Below, in pieces: positions 18,212 through 26,244 of a stretch of 64,000 nt of DNA (position 1 is the first letter of the stretch; every line of letters begins with the position of its first letter). Origin of the DNA: Actinopolyspora mzabensis. GTDB lineage: Bacteria; Actinomycetota; Actinomycetes; Mycobacteriales; Pseudonocardiaceae. Where the stretch lies: the NCBI RefSeq assembly GCF_900101095.1, contig NZ_FNFM01000007.1, positions 62,001 to 126,000 on the forward strand, written 5' to 3'. The position numbers were made by a program, and so were the translations under genes. The notes under the pieces are model-generated. The model saw nothing but the letters and a program-made list of their open reading frames with translations, made no database searches and was not told where the DNA came from.

Positions 18212-20314
18212 ATGGGGAACAAGCGCACGGGCAACGGGCAGGCGCAGTCGGTACCGGTGGCCACCGACCCCGCCGCCGTCCGCAACGTGGTGCTGGTGGG
18301 GCCGTCCGGCTCCGGCAAGACCACGCTGGTGGAACGCTTGTTGGCTACCACGGCGACCATCAGCAGACGCGGCTCGGTCACCGAGGGAAGCACGATCTGC
18401 GACCACGAGACGGCGGCGGTGGAGCAGCAGCGTTCCGTGGGCATGGCGGTGGCTCCGCTGTGGCATCGCGAGACCAAGATCAACCTGGTGGACACGCCCG
18501 GATACGCCGACTTCATCGGCGAGCTGCGCGCGGGACTGCGCGCGGCCGACGCGGCGCTGTTCGTCGTACCCGCCACCGAGGAGGTGGACTCCGCCACCCG
18601 GACGATATGGCAGGAGTGCGACAGGGTCGGAATGCCGCGGGCTGTGCTGATCTCACGCATGGACCAGCCGCGCGCGGACGCCACTGCGGCGATCGAGTCC
18701 TGCGTGGCCGCGTTCGGCAGCGGGGTGGTTCCGCTGTACCTGCCGCGCTACCACGGCGGTTCACCGACCGAGCTGTTCGGGCTGCTAACCGGGAGCAGCT
18801 ACGACTACTCGCAGGGCAGCACACCGATAGTGCGGGCGAGCGCCGAACCACCGGACGAGGCCACCGGAGCGGGCCGGGACCGACTGCTGGAGGGAATCAT
18901 CGCGGGCAGCGAGGACGAGACGCTGCTGGAGCGTTACCTGGGCGGCGAGAACATCGAGGAGGCGACGCTCATCAGTGATCTGGAGGCGGCGGTGGCCCGC
19001 GGCGGGCTGCATCCGGTGATCCCGGTCTCGGCGGAGACGGGGATCGGGATGACCGAACTGCTGGACGGCATCGTCCGTGCTTTCCCCTCCCCGCTGGAGC
19101 ACGTGCTCCCGGAGTTCACCGATCCGCACGGGGCCGGTCCACGTCGCTTGGAGTGCGACCCGAACGGCCCGCTGGCGGCCGAGGTGGTCCACACCTCGGT
19201 GGACGCCTACGTGGGGCGGGTCTCGGTGCTGCGCGTGTTCTCCGGAACGCTCTCGCCGGACCGTCCGGCCCACGTGTCCGGTCACGGCCTGGCGGAGCGG
19301 GGCCACCCCGATCACGACTCCGCCGAGCGCGTCGGCCACATCCACAGCCCGCTGGGCGCCGGACTGCGCGAGGTGCCGTACTGCGTGGCGGGTGACCTGT
19401 GCGCGCTCACCAAGCTGACCTCGGCCGAGACCGGCGACACCGTCTCGGACCCACGGGACCCGCTGCTGCTGCAACCGTGGGACATGCCCGACCCGCTGCT
19501 GCCGATGGCCGTCACCGGGCACGGCGACGAGGACTCGCTGGCCCGCAACCTCAACCGGCTGCTGGCCGCCGACCCCACGCTGCGGCTGGACCGTTCCACC
19601 GAGACGCACCAGATGGTGCTGTGGTGCATGGGCGAGGCGCACGCCGAGGTGATCCTGCAGCGGTTGCGGGAGAACGGGGTGGACGTGGACACCGAGCCGG
19701 TGCGGGTGGCCTTCCGGCAGACCTTCCGCGGCCCGGCGAAGGGACACGGCAGGCACGTCAAGCAGTCGGGCGGGCACGGCCAGTACGCGGTCTGCGACAT
19801 CGAGGTGCAGCCGCTGGAGCGCGGGGCGGGGTTCGAGTTCGCCGACCGGATCGTCGGTGGCGCCGTTCCCAAGCAGTTCATCGCCAGTGTGGAGAAGGGG
19901 ATCCGCGCCCAGCTGGAGCGCGGGATCGAGCCGGAGTGCCCGATAGTGGACCTGCGGGTGACGCTGGTGGACGGCAAGACGCACAGCGTGGACTCCTCCG
20001 ACGCGGCCTTTCAGGCGGCCGGAGCCCTCGCCCTGAAATCCGCCGCGGAGCAGGCCGGGCTGCTCACGCTGGAACCGGTGGACGAGGTGGAAGTCCACAT
20101 TCCGGACGATCACCTGGGGACGGTGCTCGGCGACCTGTCCAGCCGCAGGGGCAGGGTGCTCGGCACCGAACCCGAGGACAACGGCTGGACGGTGGTCCGG
20201 GCGCACGTGCCCAGCACGGAACTGACGCGCTACGCGATCAACGTGCGTTCGCTGAGCTCCGGCAGCGCCAGCTTCAGCCGCAGCTTCGCGGGCTACGAAC
20301 CGCTGCCGCAGTGA
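18212..20314 (+). CDS. Elongation factor G-like protein EF-G2
   Basis: Translational GTPase paralogue of 700 residues. G1 is GPSGSGKTTLVERLL (about 30-44), G3 is DTPGYADFIGEL (about 97-108) and the G4 position reads SRMDQ instead of NKMD, a deviation typical of the EF-G2/FusA2 group. Domains II to V follow, with the C-terminal EF-G domain IV segment FRQTFRGPAKGHGRHVKQSG and domain V RRGRVLGTEPED. Its exact role is not settled in actinobacteria, where it coexists with the housekeeping EF-G. ATG at 18212 has AGGGGG upstream; the upstream open frame to 17858 is not conserved. It stands alone, divergent from pdxS. Confidence 0.9.
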   Translation: MGNKRTGNGQAQSVPVATDPAAVRNVVLVGPSGSGKTTLVERLLATTATISRRGSVTEGSTICDHETAAVEQQRSVGMAVAPLWHRETKINLVDTPGYADFIGELRAGLRAADAALFVVPATEEVDSATRTIWQECDRVGMPRAVLISRMDQPRADATAAIESCVAAFGSGVVPLYLPRYHGGSPTELFGLLTGSSYDYSQGSTPIVRASAEPPDEATGAGRDRLLEGIIAGSEDETLLERYLGGENIEEATLISDLEAAVARGGLHPVIPVSAETGIGMTELLDGIVRAFPSPLEHVLPEFTDPHGAGPRRLECDPNGPLAAEVVHTSVDAYVGRVSVLRVFSGTLSPDRPAHVSGHGLAERGHPDHDSAERVGHIHSPLGAGLREVPYCVAGDLCALTKLTSAETGDTVSDPRDPLLLQPWDMPDPLLPMAVTGHGDEDSLARNLNRLLAADPTLRLDRSTETHQMVLWCMGEAHAEVILQRLRENGVDVDTEPVRVAFRQTFRGPAKGHGRHVKQSGGHGQYAVCDIEVQPLERGAGFEFADRIVGGAVPKQFIASVEKGIRAQLERGIEPECPIVDLRVTLVDGKTHSVDSSDAAFQAAGALALKSAAEQAGLLTLEPVDEVEVHIPDDHLGTVLGDLSSRRGRVLGTEPEDNGWTVVRAHVPSTELTRYAINVRSLSSGSASFSRSFAGYEPLPQ

Positions 20315-20915
20315 ACCGGGCGGGAGGGAACGTGGAGCTGGTTCTTCGCGCGGAGGATGTGGCGATACGCCGCCGCCTCGCCGGTACGTGGCAGGGGTCA
20401 GTACGAAACCGAACGGCACCGCCGCGTTCCGGACCTTTCGCGCAGCGCTATCGGAAGGCCCGACCCGAGATCCTGGAACGGCGGTGCGGCGTTAACGGCA
20501 TTCGAAATTCCACCGAATGACCTATTGAAATCACCTTATTGAGCGATTATAAAAACCGATTTCGGTGATATTTAGCAGTATTTTTCTTATCGCTGGTATT
20601 TTCGCTCCGACGCCATAGTAGTAGATTTGATTCCAGAGTACTTAATTTGCCGCTTGTCGACCCTGTGATGTCACTTCGAGCGCGCATGTGGAGGAGCCTA
20701 TGCCGCCACTTACGGCGGGTAGTGGCGAGCGGGACGAGACCGTTGCTCCAGCTGTTCTGGGGCTGACTACCTGGAGCCGGGAGAGAGCCCAGAGACTCCG
20801 GGAGAGACGGGGAACGAGCGGAGAGGCAACCCTCATCCCCGCCGGCGGTTTACGTGCCGCGCGAGGTGACTTCGCCGAACAGCGGCGAGTTGTCCTTGGC
20901 ACGAAGGGAACCGCG
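20315..20915. other. 601-nt gap with an AT-rich core
   Basis: No gene is supported. Positions about 20515-20650 are markedly AT-rich compared with the rest of the window and mark the left edge of a lower-GC island. The sequence contains the short inverted repeat ACCGATTTCGGT near 20555-20570. Confidence 0.5.
20525..20552 (+). promoter_or_regulatory. Candidate sigma70-type promoter
   Basis: TTGAAA (20525-20530) and TTATAA (20547-20552) are separated by 16 bp and point towards the small type VII-like protein gene. This would leave a leader of about 350 nt. The call rests on the hexamers only. Confidence 0.3.
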
Positions 20916-21335
20916 ATGACTGAGCAGAGCGCCGGAGCGCCCGGTTTCGAGGGAGCTGGGGCGGCGTTGCAGTCGATCCGGGACGAGAACTCCTGGATCC
21001 AGCAGCAGATCTCCGGCGGCGGGCTGAGCATGGAACCCCAAGCCGCCGACAAGGCGGCCGAGGTGTATAGACGTGAGGCCGACGTGGTTGAGGAATTGAT
21101 TTTGTCGGCAACGCGCCTACAGCAGGTTCCTGGGCTGGGTGCCTATCGCTCTGGGCAGCAGTTGGCGGCTAAATTTGGGCAAAAAGCAAGTAATGGATCG
21201 ACTGGTGCTGCTGATCTGCTGAGGCAGTTCCGTGACGAGCTGCGGCGCAAGGCAAATCTGTTCGAGCAGGCCAAGGAGAACTATCAGGCTACCGATGAGC
21301 AGGTTGCCGACGATCTGCGGAGGGGTGCGGAGTGA
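20916..21335 (+). CDS. Small helical protein with a type VII secretion-like C-terminus
   Basis: Hypothetical protein of 139 residues, almost entirely helical in appearance, without a signal peptide. Residues about 45-135 look like two long helices. Near the C-terminus ENYQATDEQVADD contains a YxxxD motif, the general secretion signal of ESX/type VII substrates, and resembles the EspC-like group. The WXG turn is not obvious. ATG at 20916 follows GAAGGGA; the longer upstream frame to 20688 looks non-coding. It overlaps the next gene, a DUF3558 lipoprotein, in GTGA. Codon use is less GC-biased than in the neighbours. I infer a cell-surface role but cannot name a function. Confidence 0.7.
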   Translation: MTEQSAGAPGFEGAGAALQSIRDENSWIQQQISGGGLSMEPQAADKAAEVYRREADVVEELILSATRLQQVPGLGAYRSGQQLAAKFGQKASNGSTGAADLLRQFRDELRRKANLFEQAKENYQATDEQVADDLRRGAE

Positions 21336-21877
21336 AGCTGTGGACACGGTCGTTGTTGGCGGCTGCTGCAGGTGCAGCGTTGATCGGCTCTGCTGGGTGT
21401 TCACCTGACAGTGATGCTGGTGATGGTTCGTCCGGGCCTACAGGGACTTCCTCATCCGAAAAGGTTCTGGCAGAAGTGAAACCGTGCGAGGTGTTATCTT
21501 CGAAGGCTCTTGAATCCTTCGGGCTGGAGGCGCCAGGAAAGCCCAAGAGTACGTTGCCCTGGGCGCCAGGATGCCATTACGATGGCAACCCTGTGGCCCT
21601 GAGATTGGAATTGAATAAGCGCGAAAACGTCGCTGCCGCTGAAAAGAAGTCAACTTGGGCGAAGTTCGAGCGGGTCAAAGTCAACGGTCGTTCGGGGGCA
21701 CGAGCAATTCCCCAGGGTGCGACCCAGGCCCGTGTTTGTGACGTGATGTTCAACGCTGGGAAAGGCATGATTCAGGTTCGTGCTAGTGAGCCTCGTTTGC
21801 CTGACGATGTAGACGAGTGTCAGAAGGCGTTGGAGATCGCGAAGAAGGTGGAGCCGAACGTTCCCGAACCCGCGTGA
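21332..21877 (+). CDS. DUF3558 family lipoprotein
   Basis: Predicted lipoprotein of 181 residues. The signal peptide ends with the lipobox GSAGC near residue 23, so it should be anchored to the outer face of the membrane. A Ser/Gly/Thr-rich linker follows, then the DUF3558 domain (PCEVLSSKALESFGL, WAPGCHY, CDVMFNAGKGMIQV) with four conserved-looking cysteines likely to form disulfides. The family has no established function. GTG start inside the previous stop (GTGA) implies co-translation with the type VII-like protein. GC content is lower than in surrounding genes. Confidence 0.87.
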   Translation: MKLWTRSLLAAAAGAALIGSAGCSPDSDAGDGSSGPTGTSSSEKVLAEVKPCEVLSSKALESFGLEAPGKPKSTLPWAPGCHYDGNPVALRLELNKRENVAAAEKKSTWAKFERVKVNGRSGARAIPQGATQARVCDVMFNAGKGMIQVRASEPRLPDDVDECQKALEIAKKVEPNVPEPA

Positions 21878-21985
21878 GCGGCTATCACAGCACTCTGCCC
21901 TGGCAGGTGAGTTTCGGCCCGGTGAGAGTTGGGGATGCGGTAGCGCCTCCGGTGGTGTCGGAGGCGCTGTGTCGCCGGGCTGGTC

Positions 21986-22204
21986 TCAGCTGAACCGGTC
22001 GGTTTTGACCGCGTGCAGGAACGTCTGCCACTGCGCGAACGCCTGCCACTGCGCGCTCGTGGTGGTGAAGTAGCCGAGCGAACGGTCCTCGGTGTCGCGT
22101 ACAGCCGCGCCGTCGCCGACCCGGCCGACCTCGACGCAACTGCTGTGCGGCCCGGACCGGCTGGAGTTCCGCCAATCATGCGGGGCAGCTTGACGTGCCC
22201 CCAT
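21986..22204 (-). CDS. DUF397 domain protein
   Basis: Small protein of 72 residues with the DUF397 signature WRNSSRSGPHSSCVEVG near the N-terminus and a TAVRDTED-like second segment, ending WQTFLHAVKTDRF. DUF397 proteins are typically encoded next to Scr1-type helix-turn-helix regulators and are thought to act as their small partners. ATG at 22204 has AAGGACGAG directly upstream and fits the family length; the frame also reaches ATG at 22249. It is the second of two DUF397 genes here. Confidence 0.85.
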   Translation of the reverse strand: MGARQAAPHDWRNSSRSGPHSSCVEVGRVGDGAAVRDTEDRSLGYFTTTSAQWQAFAQWQTFLHAVKTDRFS

Positions 22205-22263
22205 CTCGTCCTTGATTTTGGCGATAAGCCCGAGCGAGTCTGGACTCATCCCTACAGCCGGAT

Positions 22264-22479
22264 TCAGCGCAGCGAACCGAGGAAAGCCGCCCAGGCCCGA
22301 CGATCGAACAACAGCGCCGGACCATGCGGACGCTTGGAATCCCGCACAGCGGTGACCTCACCACTAGACAGGGAAGCGGCTTCCACACACGAGCCTCCAT
22401 TAGGACCACTGCGGCTGCTCCGACGCCAGGACACACCGGTCAGCTCTGCCGCGTTCGGCACACTGTCGTAACGCATCAT
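22264..22479 (-). CDS. DUF397 domain protein adjoining the Scr1-type regulator
   Basis: 71-residue protein with WRRSSRSGPNGGSCVEAA and VTAVRDSKRPHGPALLFDRRAW, the two diagnostic DUF397 segments. Its start overlaps the regulator stop at 22476-22479 (ATGA), so the two are translated together. Regulator-DUF397 pairs resemble toxin-antitoxin modules in organisation, but a toxic activity is not established for most of them. Confidence 0.9.
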   Translation of the reverse strand: MMRYDSVPNAAELTGVSWRRSSRSGPNGGSCVEAASLSSGEVTAVRDSKRPHGPALLFDRRAWAAFLGSLR

Positions 22480-23351
22480 GCCAGCTCCTTCACGAGTTCG
22501 GAGAGGAAATCGGCTGACTCCGCCGGGGACAACGCCTGCTCGGCCAACGACTCGAAGACCCCGTTGAACATGGCCACCTCGTCAACTTCCTCCAGGTAGA
22601 TCCCACCCCGCTGGTTCTCCAGATACACCACACCGGGATCACCAACGCGTGGAAATCCCAGCCACTGGAAAGAGCCGAGATGACCGCGATGTGGCCCCAC
22701 GGCGAACGGCATTACCTGGACGGTGACATTCTCCCATTGGCCCACCCGCACCAGATAATGCAGTTGTTCACACATCACCTCGGCATCGCCCACCTGTCGT
22801 CGCAACGCCGCCTCGTCGATCACCGCGTGCATCCACAGTGGTTCCTCGGAGCGCCACAACGCCTCCTGCCGCCGCAGCCGTGCCTCGACCAGCTCGCGAA
22901 TCCCGACCTCGGAGGGGCCGTCCTCACCACGCACCAGGGCTTCGATGTAGGAGCGGGTCTGCAGGATGCCGGGCGGATATCCCAGCTCCCACTCCCGGAT
23001 CCGATCGGCGCCCCACTCCAGGCCGACGTAGATCGAGAACCAGTCCGGCACCGCGCGATTGGCGTCCCACCAACCCTTCTCCTTGGCGAGCTCGGCCAGC
23101 CGCAGGTACCACGCGACGCGTTCGTCAGGCACCTCGAAGAGCGAGAGCATCACCTCCAGGTCGGGGCCGCTGATCGTGTTGCGCATGCTCTCCATGTGGG
23201 CGATCTTCGCCGCGTTGCAGCGAAGTCGTTTTGCCACATCGGACTGTTTCAGCCCGGCTTCCTCACGAAGTCTGCGGACCTCCTGCGACAACCACCGCCT
23301 TCCGACAGTGGGGCTGATCGGCTCCGGGATCGCCGGTCCCGAACTGTTCAT
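22476..23351 (-). CDS. Scr1-type helix-turn-helix regulator with DUF5753 domain
   Basis: Predicted DNA-binding protein of 291 residues. Residues about 20-75 hold an XRE helix-turn-helix (LREEAGLKQSDVAKRLRCNA), and about 110-285 form the DUF5753 domain with YPPGILQTRSYIEAL and VQVMPFAVGPHRGHLGSFQ. The family is expanded in mycelial actinomycetes and usually paired with DUF397 proteins, as here. ATG at 23351 is preceded by AGAGGTGAG. The divergent gene at 23490 has a nearly identical start region (GTCGAAGAGGT), so the two may be co-regulated from the shared promoter. Confidence 0.9.
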   Translation of the reverse strand: MNSSGPAIPEPISPTVGRRWLSQEVRRLREEAGLKQSDVAKRLRCNAAKIAHMESMRNTISGPDLEVMLSLFEVPDERVAWYLRLAELAKEKGWWDANRAVPDWFSIYVGLEWGADRIREWELGYPPGILQTRSYIEALVRGEDGPSEVGIRELVEARLRRQEALWRSEEPLWMHAVIDEAALRRQVGDAEVMCEQLHYLVRVGQWENVTVQVMPFAVGPHRGHLGSFQWLGFPRVGDPGVVYLENQRGGIYLEEVDEVAMFNGVFESLAEQALSPAESADFLSELVKELA

Positions 23352-23417
23352 ACTCACCTCTTCGACTGACAGCAAAACCGCTTACCCGATCGGGCGATTG
23401 TGCAGTCAAATTAACTA

Positions 23418-23455
23418 AGTCAATCTGACTCTACTGACTCGATAGGCAAGTCAGT
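23418..23455. promoter_or_regulatory. Two palindromes in the Scr1-regulator divergent promoter
   Basis: AGTCAATCTGACT at 23418-23430 is a perfect inverted repeat with a 3-bp centre. It is followed by ACTGACT (23433-23439) and AGTCAGT (23449-23455), a second inverted repeat with a 9-bp centre. All half-sites share TGACT/AGTCA. They lie between the divergent regulator and hypothetical genes and are candidate operators. Confidence 0.55.
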
Positions 23456-23489
23456 GCCACTTGTCACGAACACCGTCGAAGAGGTAACC

Positions 23490-23810
23490 ATGCGTAACGC
23501 CATGACGCTGTACCGGGTGGTCAACCCCGACTCACTCGGCTCCTACACCGAACTGCTGCACCACCAGCCCACCGAGCACCGGGTAGACGACGCCGAAGCC
23601 TTGCCCCGGCTGCGCGAATGGGCGCTGGCCCTGCTCGACCGCACCGAGGAACGCTTCGGGATGTACCAGATCGCGATCATGCCGCTGGACCAACACCACA
23701 GACCCGACGAGAACGCCTTCCACGACCTCATCGCCGACGACACCGAGGTCATCGAGGACTACCTCTGCTGGTCCGGATGCTCCGAACTCGTCCCCGCCGG
23801 GGACAGGTGA
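23490..23810 (+). CDS. Hypothetical protein divergent from the Scr1-type regulator
   Basis: 106-residue soluble acidic protein that I do not recognise. It starts MRNAMTLYRVVNPDS after GAAGAGGTAACC and contains EALPRLREWALALLDRTEERFGMYQI and an acidic C-terminal half. Codon use is normal for the genome, and the divergent promoter with operator-like palindromes suggests that it is regulated together with the Scr1/DUF397 genes. Confidence 0.7.
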   Translation: MRNAMTLYRVVNPDSLGSYTELLHHQPTEHRVDDAEALPRLREWALALLDRTEERFGMYQIAIMPLDQHHRPDENAFHDLIADDTEVIEDYLCWSGCSELVPAGDR

Positions 23811-23840
23811 ACGCGCCCGGTTTACCGAGGTGGTTACTTG

Positions 23841-23947
23841 GCGGAACCTCGCGCACGGCTCTAGCTGCGGGTGCCCCGACATCGGGTAGTTACTACACAA
23901 CGTCGGGACCACCCTCGCGAGAGCCACACGCGAGAACCCGCAGCGGT
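23841..23947 (-). repeat. Long-hairpin intergenic repeat, copy B
   Basis: Read on the minus strand it runs from GCGGGTTCTCGCGTG through GGCTCTCGCGAGG to AGAGCCGTGCGCGAGGTTCC. It aligns with copy C (60385-60497) at about 80% identity by eye. The whole element folds into one hairpin: GCGGGTTCTCGCG pairs with CGCGAGGTTCCGC allowing wobbles, GGCTCT with AGAGCC, CCCGAC with GTCGGG, and the tip GTAG with CTAC around TAA. Several stem positions differ from copy C in a compensatory way. It lies between the convergent genes ending at 23810 and 24119. Confidence 0.7.
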
Positions 23948-23960
23948 GCCGACAGCGGGA

Positions 23961-24000
23961 GTGGTGGGAGTGCGGCCTGCGAGGGTGGTGGGAGTGCGGC
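23961..24000. repeat. 16-bp direct repeat
   Basis: GTGGTGGGAGTGCGGC occurs at 23961-23976 and 23985-24000, inside the composite repeat of copy B between its two modules. Confidence 0.6.
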
Positions 24001-24018
24001 TATTCGTCGGCGTTGGTG

Positions 24019-24099
24019 GCGCGGCGATTTCGCGAGAAATTGACGCCCACATCCGCCCTACCGCCCCAGTGGAGCGGGAATTTCGCGAGAAATCGACGC
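24019..24099 (-). repeat. Two copies of the 28-bp quasi-palindromic motif, copy B
   Basis: On the minus strand the unit at 24046-24019 starts GCGTCAATTTCTCGCG and matches the first unit of copy A at 25 of 28 positions. A second, weaker unit lies at 24099-24072. Order and orientation relative to the hairpin module are the same as in copy A and copy C. Confidence 0.7.
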
Positions 24100-24118
24100 C
24101 GCTCCGAGGCCGGGGCAG

Positions 24119-24721
24119 CTATCCCGCCCGCGACCGATAAGCGCCGACCAGCCGCTGAACGACGGTGAACACCGAAGCTGCGGCCAGCACCCACAGCGCG
24201 ACGTCGAGCACGTACGGCACTCCCAAGCCGTGCAGCCCCGTCCCCACCAACAGCACCACCAGGCGTTCGGCCCGTTCGGCCACCCCCGCCGTGGCGGAGA
24301 GCCCCTGGGCCTCCGCCCTGGCCTTGACGTAGGAGATCACCTGGGCCGCCACCAACGAGAGCAGCAGCGCGAGCCCACGCATCTCGTTCCCGCTCGTGAC
24401 CAACGCCCACCACAGCAACGAACCGAACACCGCCCCGTCGGCGATGCGGTCGCAGCCCGCGTCCAGCACGGCCCCGAAGTCACCGCCGTGCCCCGAGGCG
24501 CGCGCGACCGCGCCGTCGAGCAGGTCGAACAGCAGGAAGACCGTGACGACCAGGGTGCCGGTGAACAGCCAGCCGCGGGGGAACAACGTCACGGCAGCGA
24601 CGACGCTGCACACGGTCCCCACCACTGTCACTACGTTGGGTGACACACGATGGCGTACCAACCAGGCACCGACCGGGTCGGTGATCCGGGAAACCGAGGG
24701 TCGCGCGAAAACGTTCAACAT
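24119..24721 (-). CDS. pgsA: CDP-alcohol phosphatidyltransferase, probable phosphatidylinositol phosphate synthase
   Basis: Membrane enzyme of 200 residues that transfers a phosphatidyl group from CDP-diacylglycerol to an alcohol, in this genomic context probably inositol phosphate. The signature DLLDGAVARASGHGGDFGAV and DAGCDR (about 66-93) is intact, with about six membrane helices. In mycobacteria the order is thrS - HIT - pgsA - acyltransferase - pimA; here thrS and HIT are near but YceI intervenes, and the mannosyltransferase genes are not downstream. The final assignment to phosphatidylinositol rather than phosphatidylglycerol synthesis rests on synteny. Confidence 0.85.
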   Translation of the reverse strand: MLNVFARPSVSRITDPVGAWLVRHRVSPNVVTVVGTVCSVVAAVTLFPRGWLFTGTLVVTVFLLFDLLDGAVARASGHGGDFGAVLDAGCDRIADGAVFGSLLWWALVTSGNEMRGLALLLSLVAAQVISYVKARAEAQGLSATAGVAERAERLVVLLVGTGLHGLGVPYVLDVALWVLAAASVFTVVQRLVGAYRSRAG

Positions 24722-24916
24722 CGCTTCGTTTCATCCGCCGCCGTACGGGCAGTCACCCGCACAGCGCAGCTTAACCGGCGGCGATCAGCCCGACGAAGCG
24801 CACCACGCACCAGTCGATCCGTCGCGCATGAGTTCCACCACACCAAGGATTGCACCGACCGGGAAAGGCGTTGTCTTGCTCGGAAACTATTCCCGACTCC
24901 CTCCGGAGGTCCCGAC

Positions 24917-25456
24917 ATGACCGAAACCACTTCCATTCCCGGCTACACCGTGGGCACCTGGGACATCGACGCGGTGCACTCCGACATCGAGTTCACCCTG
25001 CGCCACATGGGGGTGGGGCGCTCGCGCGGGCGTTTCGACAAGTTCGAGGGGCAGATCGTCACCGCTGCGGACCCGCTGGAGTCGAGCGTGACCGCCACCA
25101 TCGACACCGCCTCGATCAACACCGGCAACGCCGACCGGGACGCCCACGTCCGCAACGAGGACTTCCTGGACACGGACAACTACCCCACCGCGACCTTCCG
25201 GTCCACCGGCATCCGCCAGGACGGCGAGGACTGGATCATCGACGGTGACTTCACCCTTCACGGCGTCACCGTGCCGGTCTCGCTGGAAACCGAGCCGGGC
25301 GGCTTCACCGACACCTCGGACGGCGGCAAGCTGCTGGGGCTCTCGGCGAGCACCACGCTGAACCGCACCGACTTCAAGGTCGGCCCCGACGGCGGAGCCA
25401 TGCTCGGCGAGAAGGTCAAGATCACGCTGGAGATCGAGGCCACCCTGCGGAACTGA
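24917..25456 (+). CDS. YceI family protein
   Basis: Cytosolic lipocalin-like beta-barrel protein of 179 residues with the diagnostic start GTWDIDAVHSDIEFTLRHMGV, then TASINTGNADRDAHVRNEDF and GDFTLHGVTVPVSLE. YceI proteins bind long polyprenoid or amphiphilic lipids and are often stress-induced; there is no signal peptide, as usual in actinobacteria. ATG at 24917 follows CGGAGG; the frame extends upstream to 24650 antisense to pgsA. It is inserted between HIT and pgsA on the opposite strand. The last codons and following bases contain a short direct repeat, CTGCGGAACTGAGTC. Confidence 0.93.
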   Translation: MTETTSIPGYTVGTWDIDAVHSDIEFTLRHMGVGRSRGRFDKFEGQIVTAADPLESSVTATIDTASINTGNADRDAHVRNEDFLDTDNYPTATFRSTGIRQDGEDWIIDGDFTLHGVTVPVSLETEPGGFTDTSDGGKLLGLSASTTLNRTDFKVGPDGGAMLGEKVKITLEIEATLRN

Positions 25457-25554
25457 GTCCTGCGGAACTGAGTCCGGGGAACCGAGCCCGCGGAGCCGAC
25501 CGATGCCTTCCCGTCGCGTCGTCGAGAGGCGTGGGTCTTTCCGCTCCTGAAACA

Positions 25555-25586
25555 TCGGGGCCGCGCGTTCGTCCGCGCGGCCCCGA
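25555..25586. terminator. Bidirectional terminator between YceI and HIT genes
   Basis: A perfect 13-bp stem (25555-25567 with 25574-25586, core GGGGCCGCGCG) has the loop TTCGTC. It ends 4 nt before the HIT stop and serves the convergent genes on both sides. Confidence 0.85.
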
Positions 25587-25590
25587 GAAC

Positions 25591-26244
25591 TCACTCCACC
25601 CGCTGCCAGGCCTCGGAGAGCAGCTCGCGGGTGTCGCCCAGCAACTGGGGCAGCACCCGGGTGTGGCCGATCACCGGCATGAAGTTGGAGTCGCCACCCC
25701 AACGCGGGACGATGTGCTGATGCAGGTGCGCAGCGATCCCGGCGCCGGCCACCGGCCCCTGGTTCAGCCCGATGTTGAACCCGTGCGGCGCGGAAACGCT
25801 GCGAATCACCCGCATGGCACGTTGGGTGAACTCGGCGACGGCCACCGTCTCCCCCGGCGTGAGCTCGGTGTAGTCGGCGACGTGCCGGTACGGCAGCACC
25901 ATCAGGTGACCGGGGTTGTAGGGGTAGAGATTCAACACCGCGAACACGAGCTCGTCCCTGGCCACGATCAGCGACTCCTCGTCGGAACGAGCGTCGCCGA
26001 GCAGGTGGCAGAACGGGCAGCCGTCGCTGTTCTCCCCGGTGGGCTTGTTCTCACCCTGGATGTAGGTCAACCGGTGCGGGGTCCACAACCGCTGCAACGC
26101 GTCGGGGACCCCGATACCGTGCTGCGTGCTCGTCTCCGGGCCCGATTCGCCCGCGGTGGCCGATTCCCCGAGGTCGGAGGTGCCCGCATCGGTGGCGGGC
26201 TCCTCCGGCTCGTCGTCGGTGCCGTTGTGGGGCAGTCGTGTCAC
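25591..26244 (-). CDS. HIT domain nucleotide hydrolase
   Basis: Histidine-triad protein of 217 residues related to AP4A phosphorylase/hydrolases. The catalytic triad is [10 protein letters not shown] near 175-184. A conserved Cys pair in GCPFCHLL near 75-82 probably binds zinc with later histidines. The first 45 residues are an acidic, low-complexity extension. Its GTG start overlaps the thrS stop (GTGA), so it is translationally coupled to thrS as in mycobacteria. The physiological substrate is not known. Confidence 0.92.
   Translation of the reverse strand: MTRLPHNGTDDEPEEPATDAGTSDLGESATAGESGPETSTQHGIGVPDALQRLWTPHRLTYIQGENKPTGENSDGCPFCHLLGDARSDEESLIVARDELVFAVLNLYPYNPGHLMVLPYRHVADYTELTPGETVAVAEFTQRAMRVIRSVSAPHGFNIGLNQGPVAGAGIAAHLHQHIVPRWGGDSNFMPVIGHTRVLPQLLGDTRELLSEAWQRVE

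Noticed and set aside
23841-24099. CRISPR array
   Set aside because: The repeats are few, not regularly spaced, partly inverted and without unique spacers of constant length; no cas genes are present.
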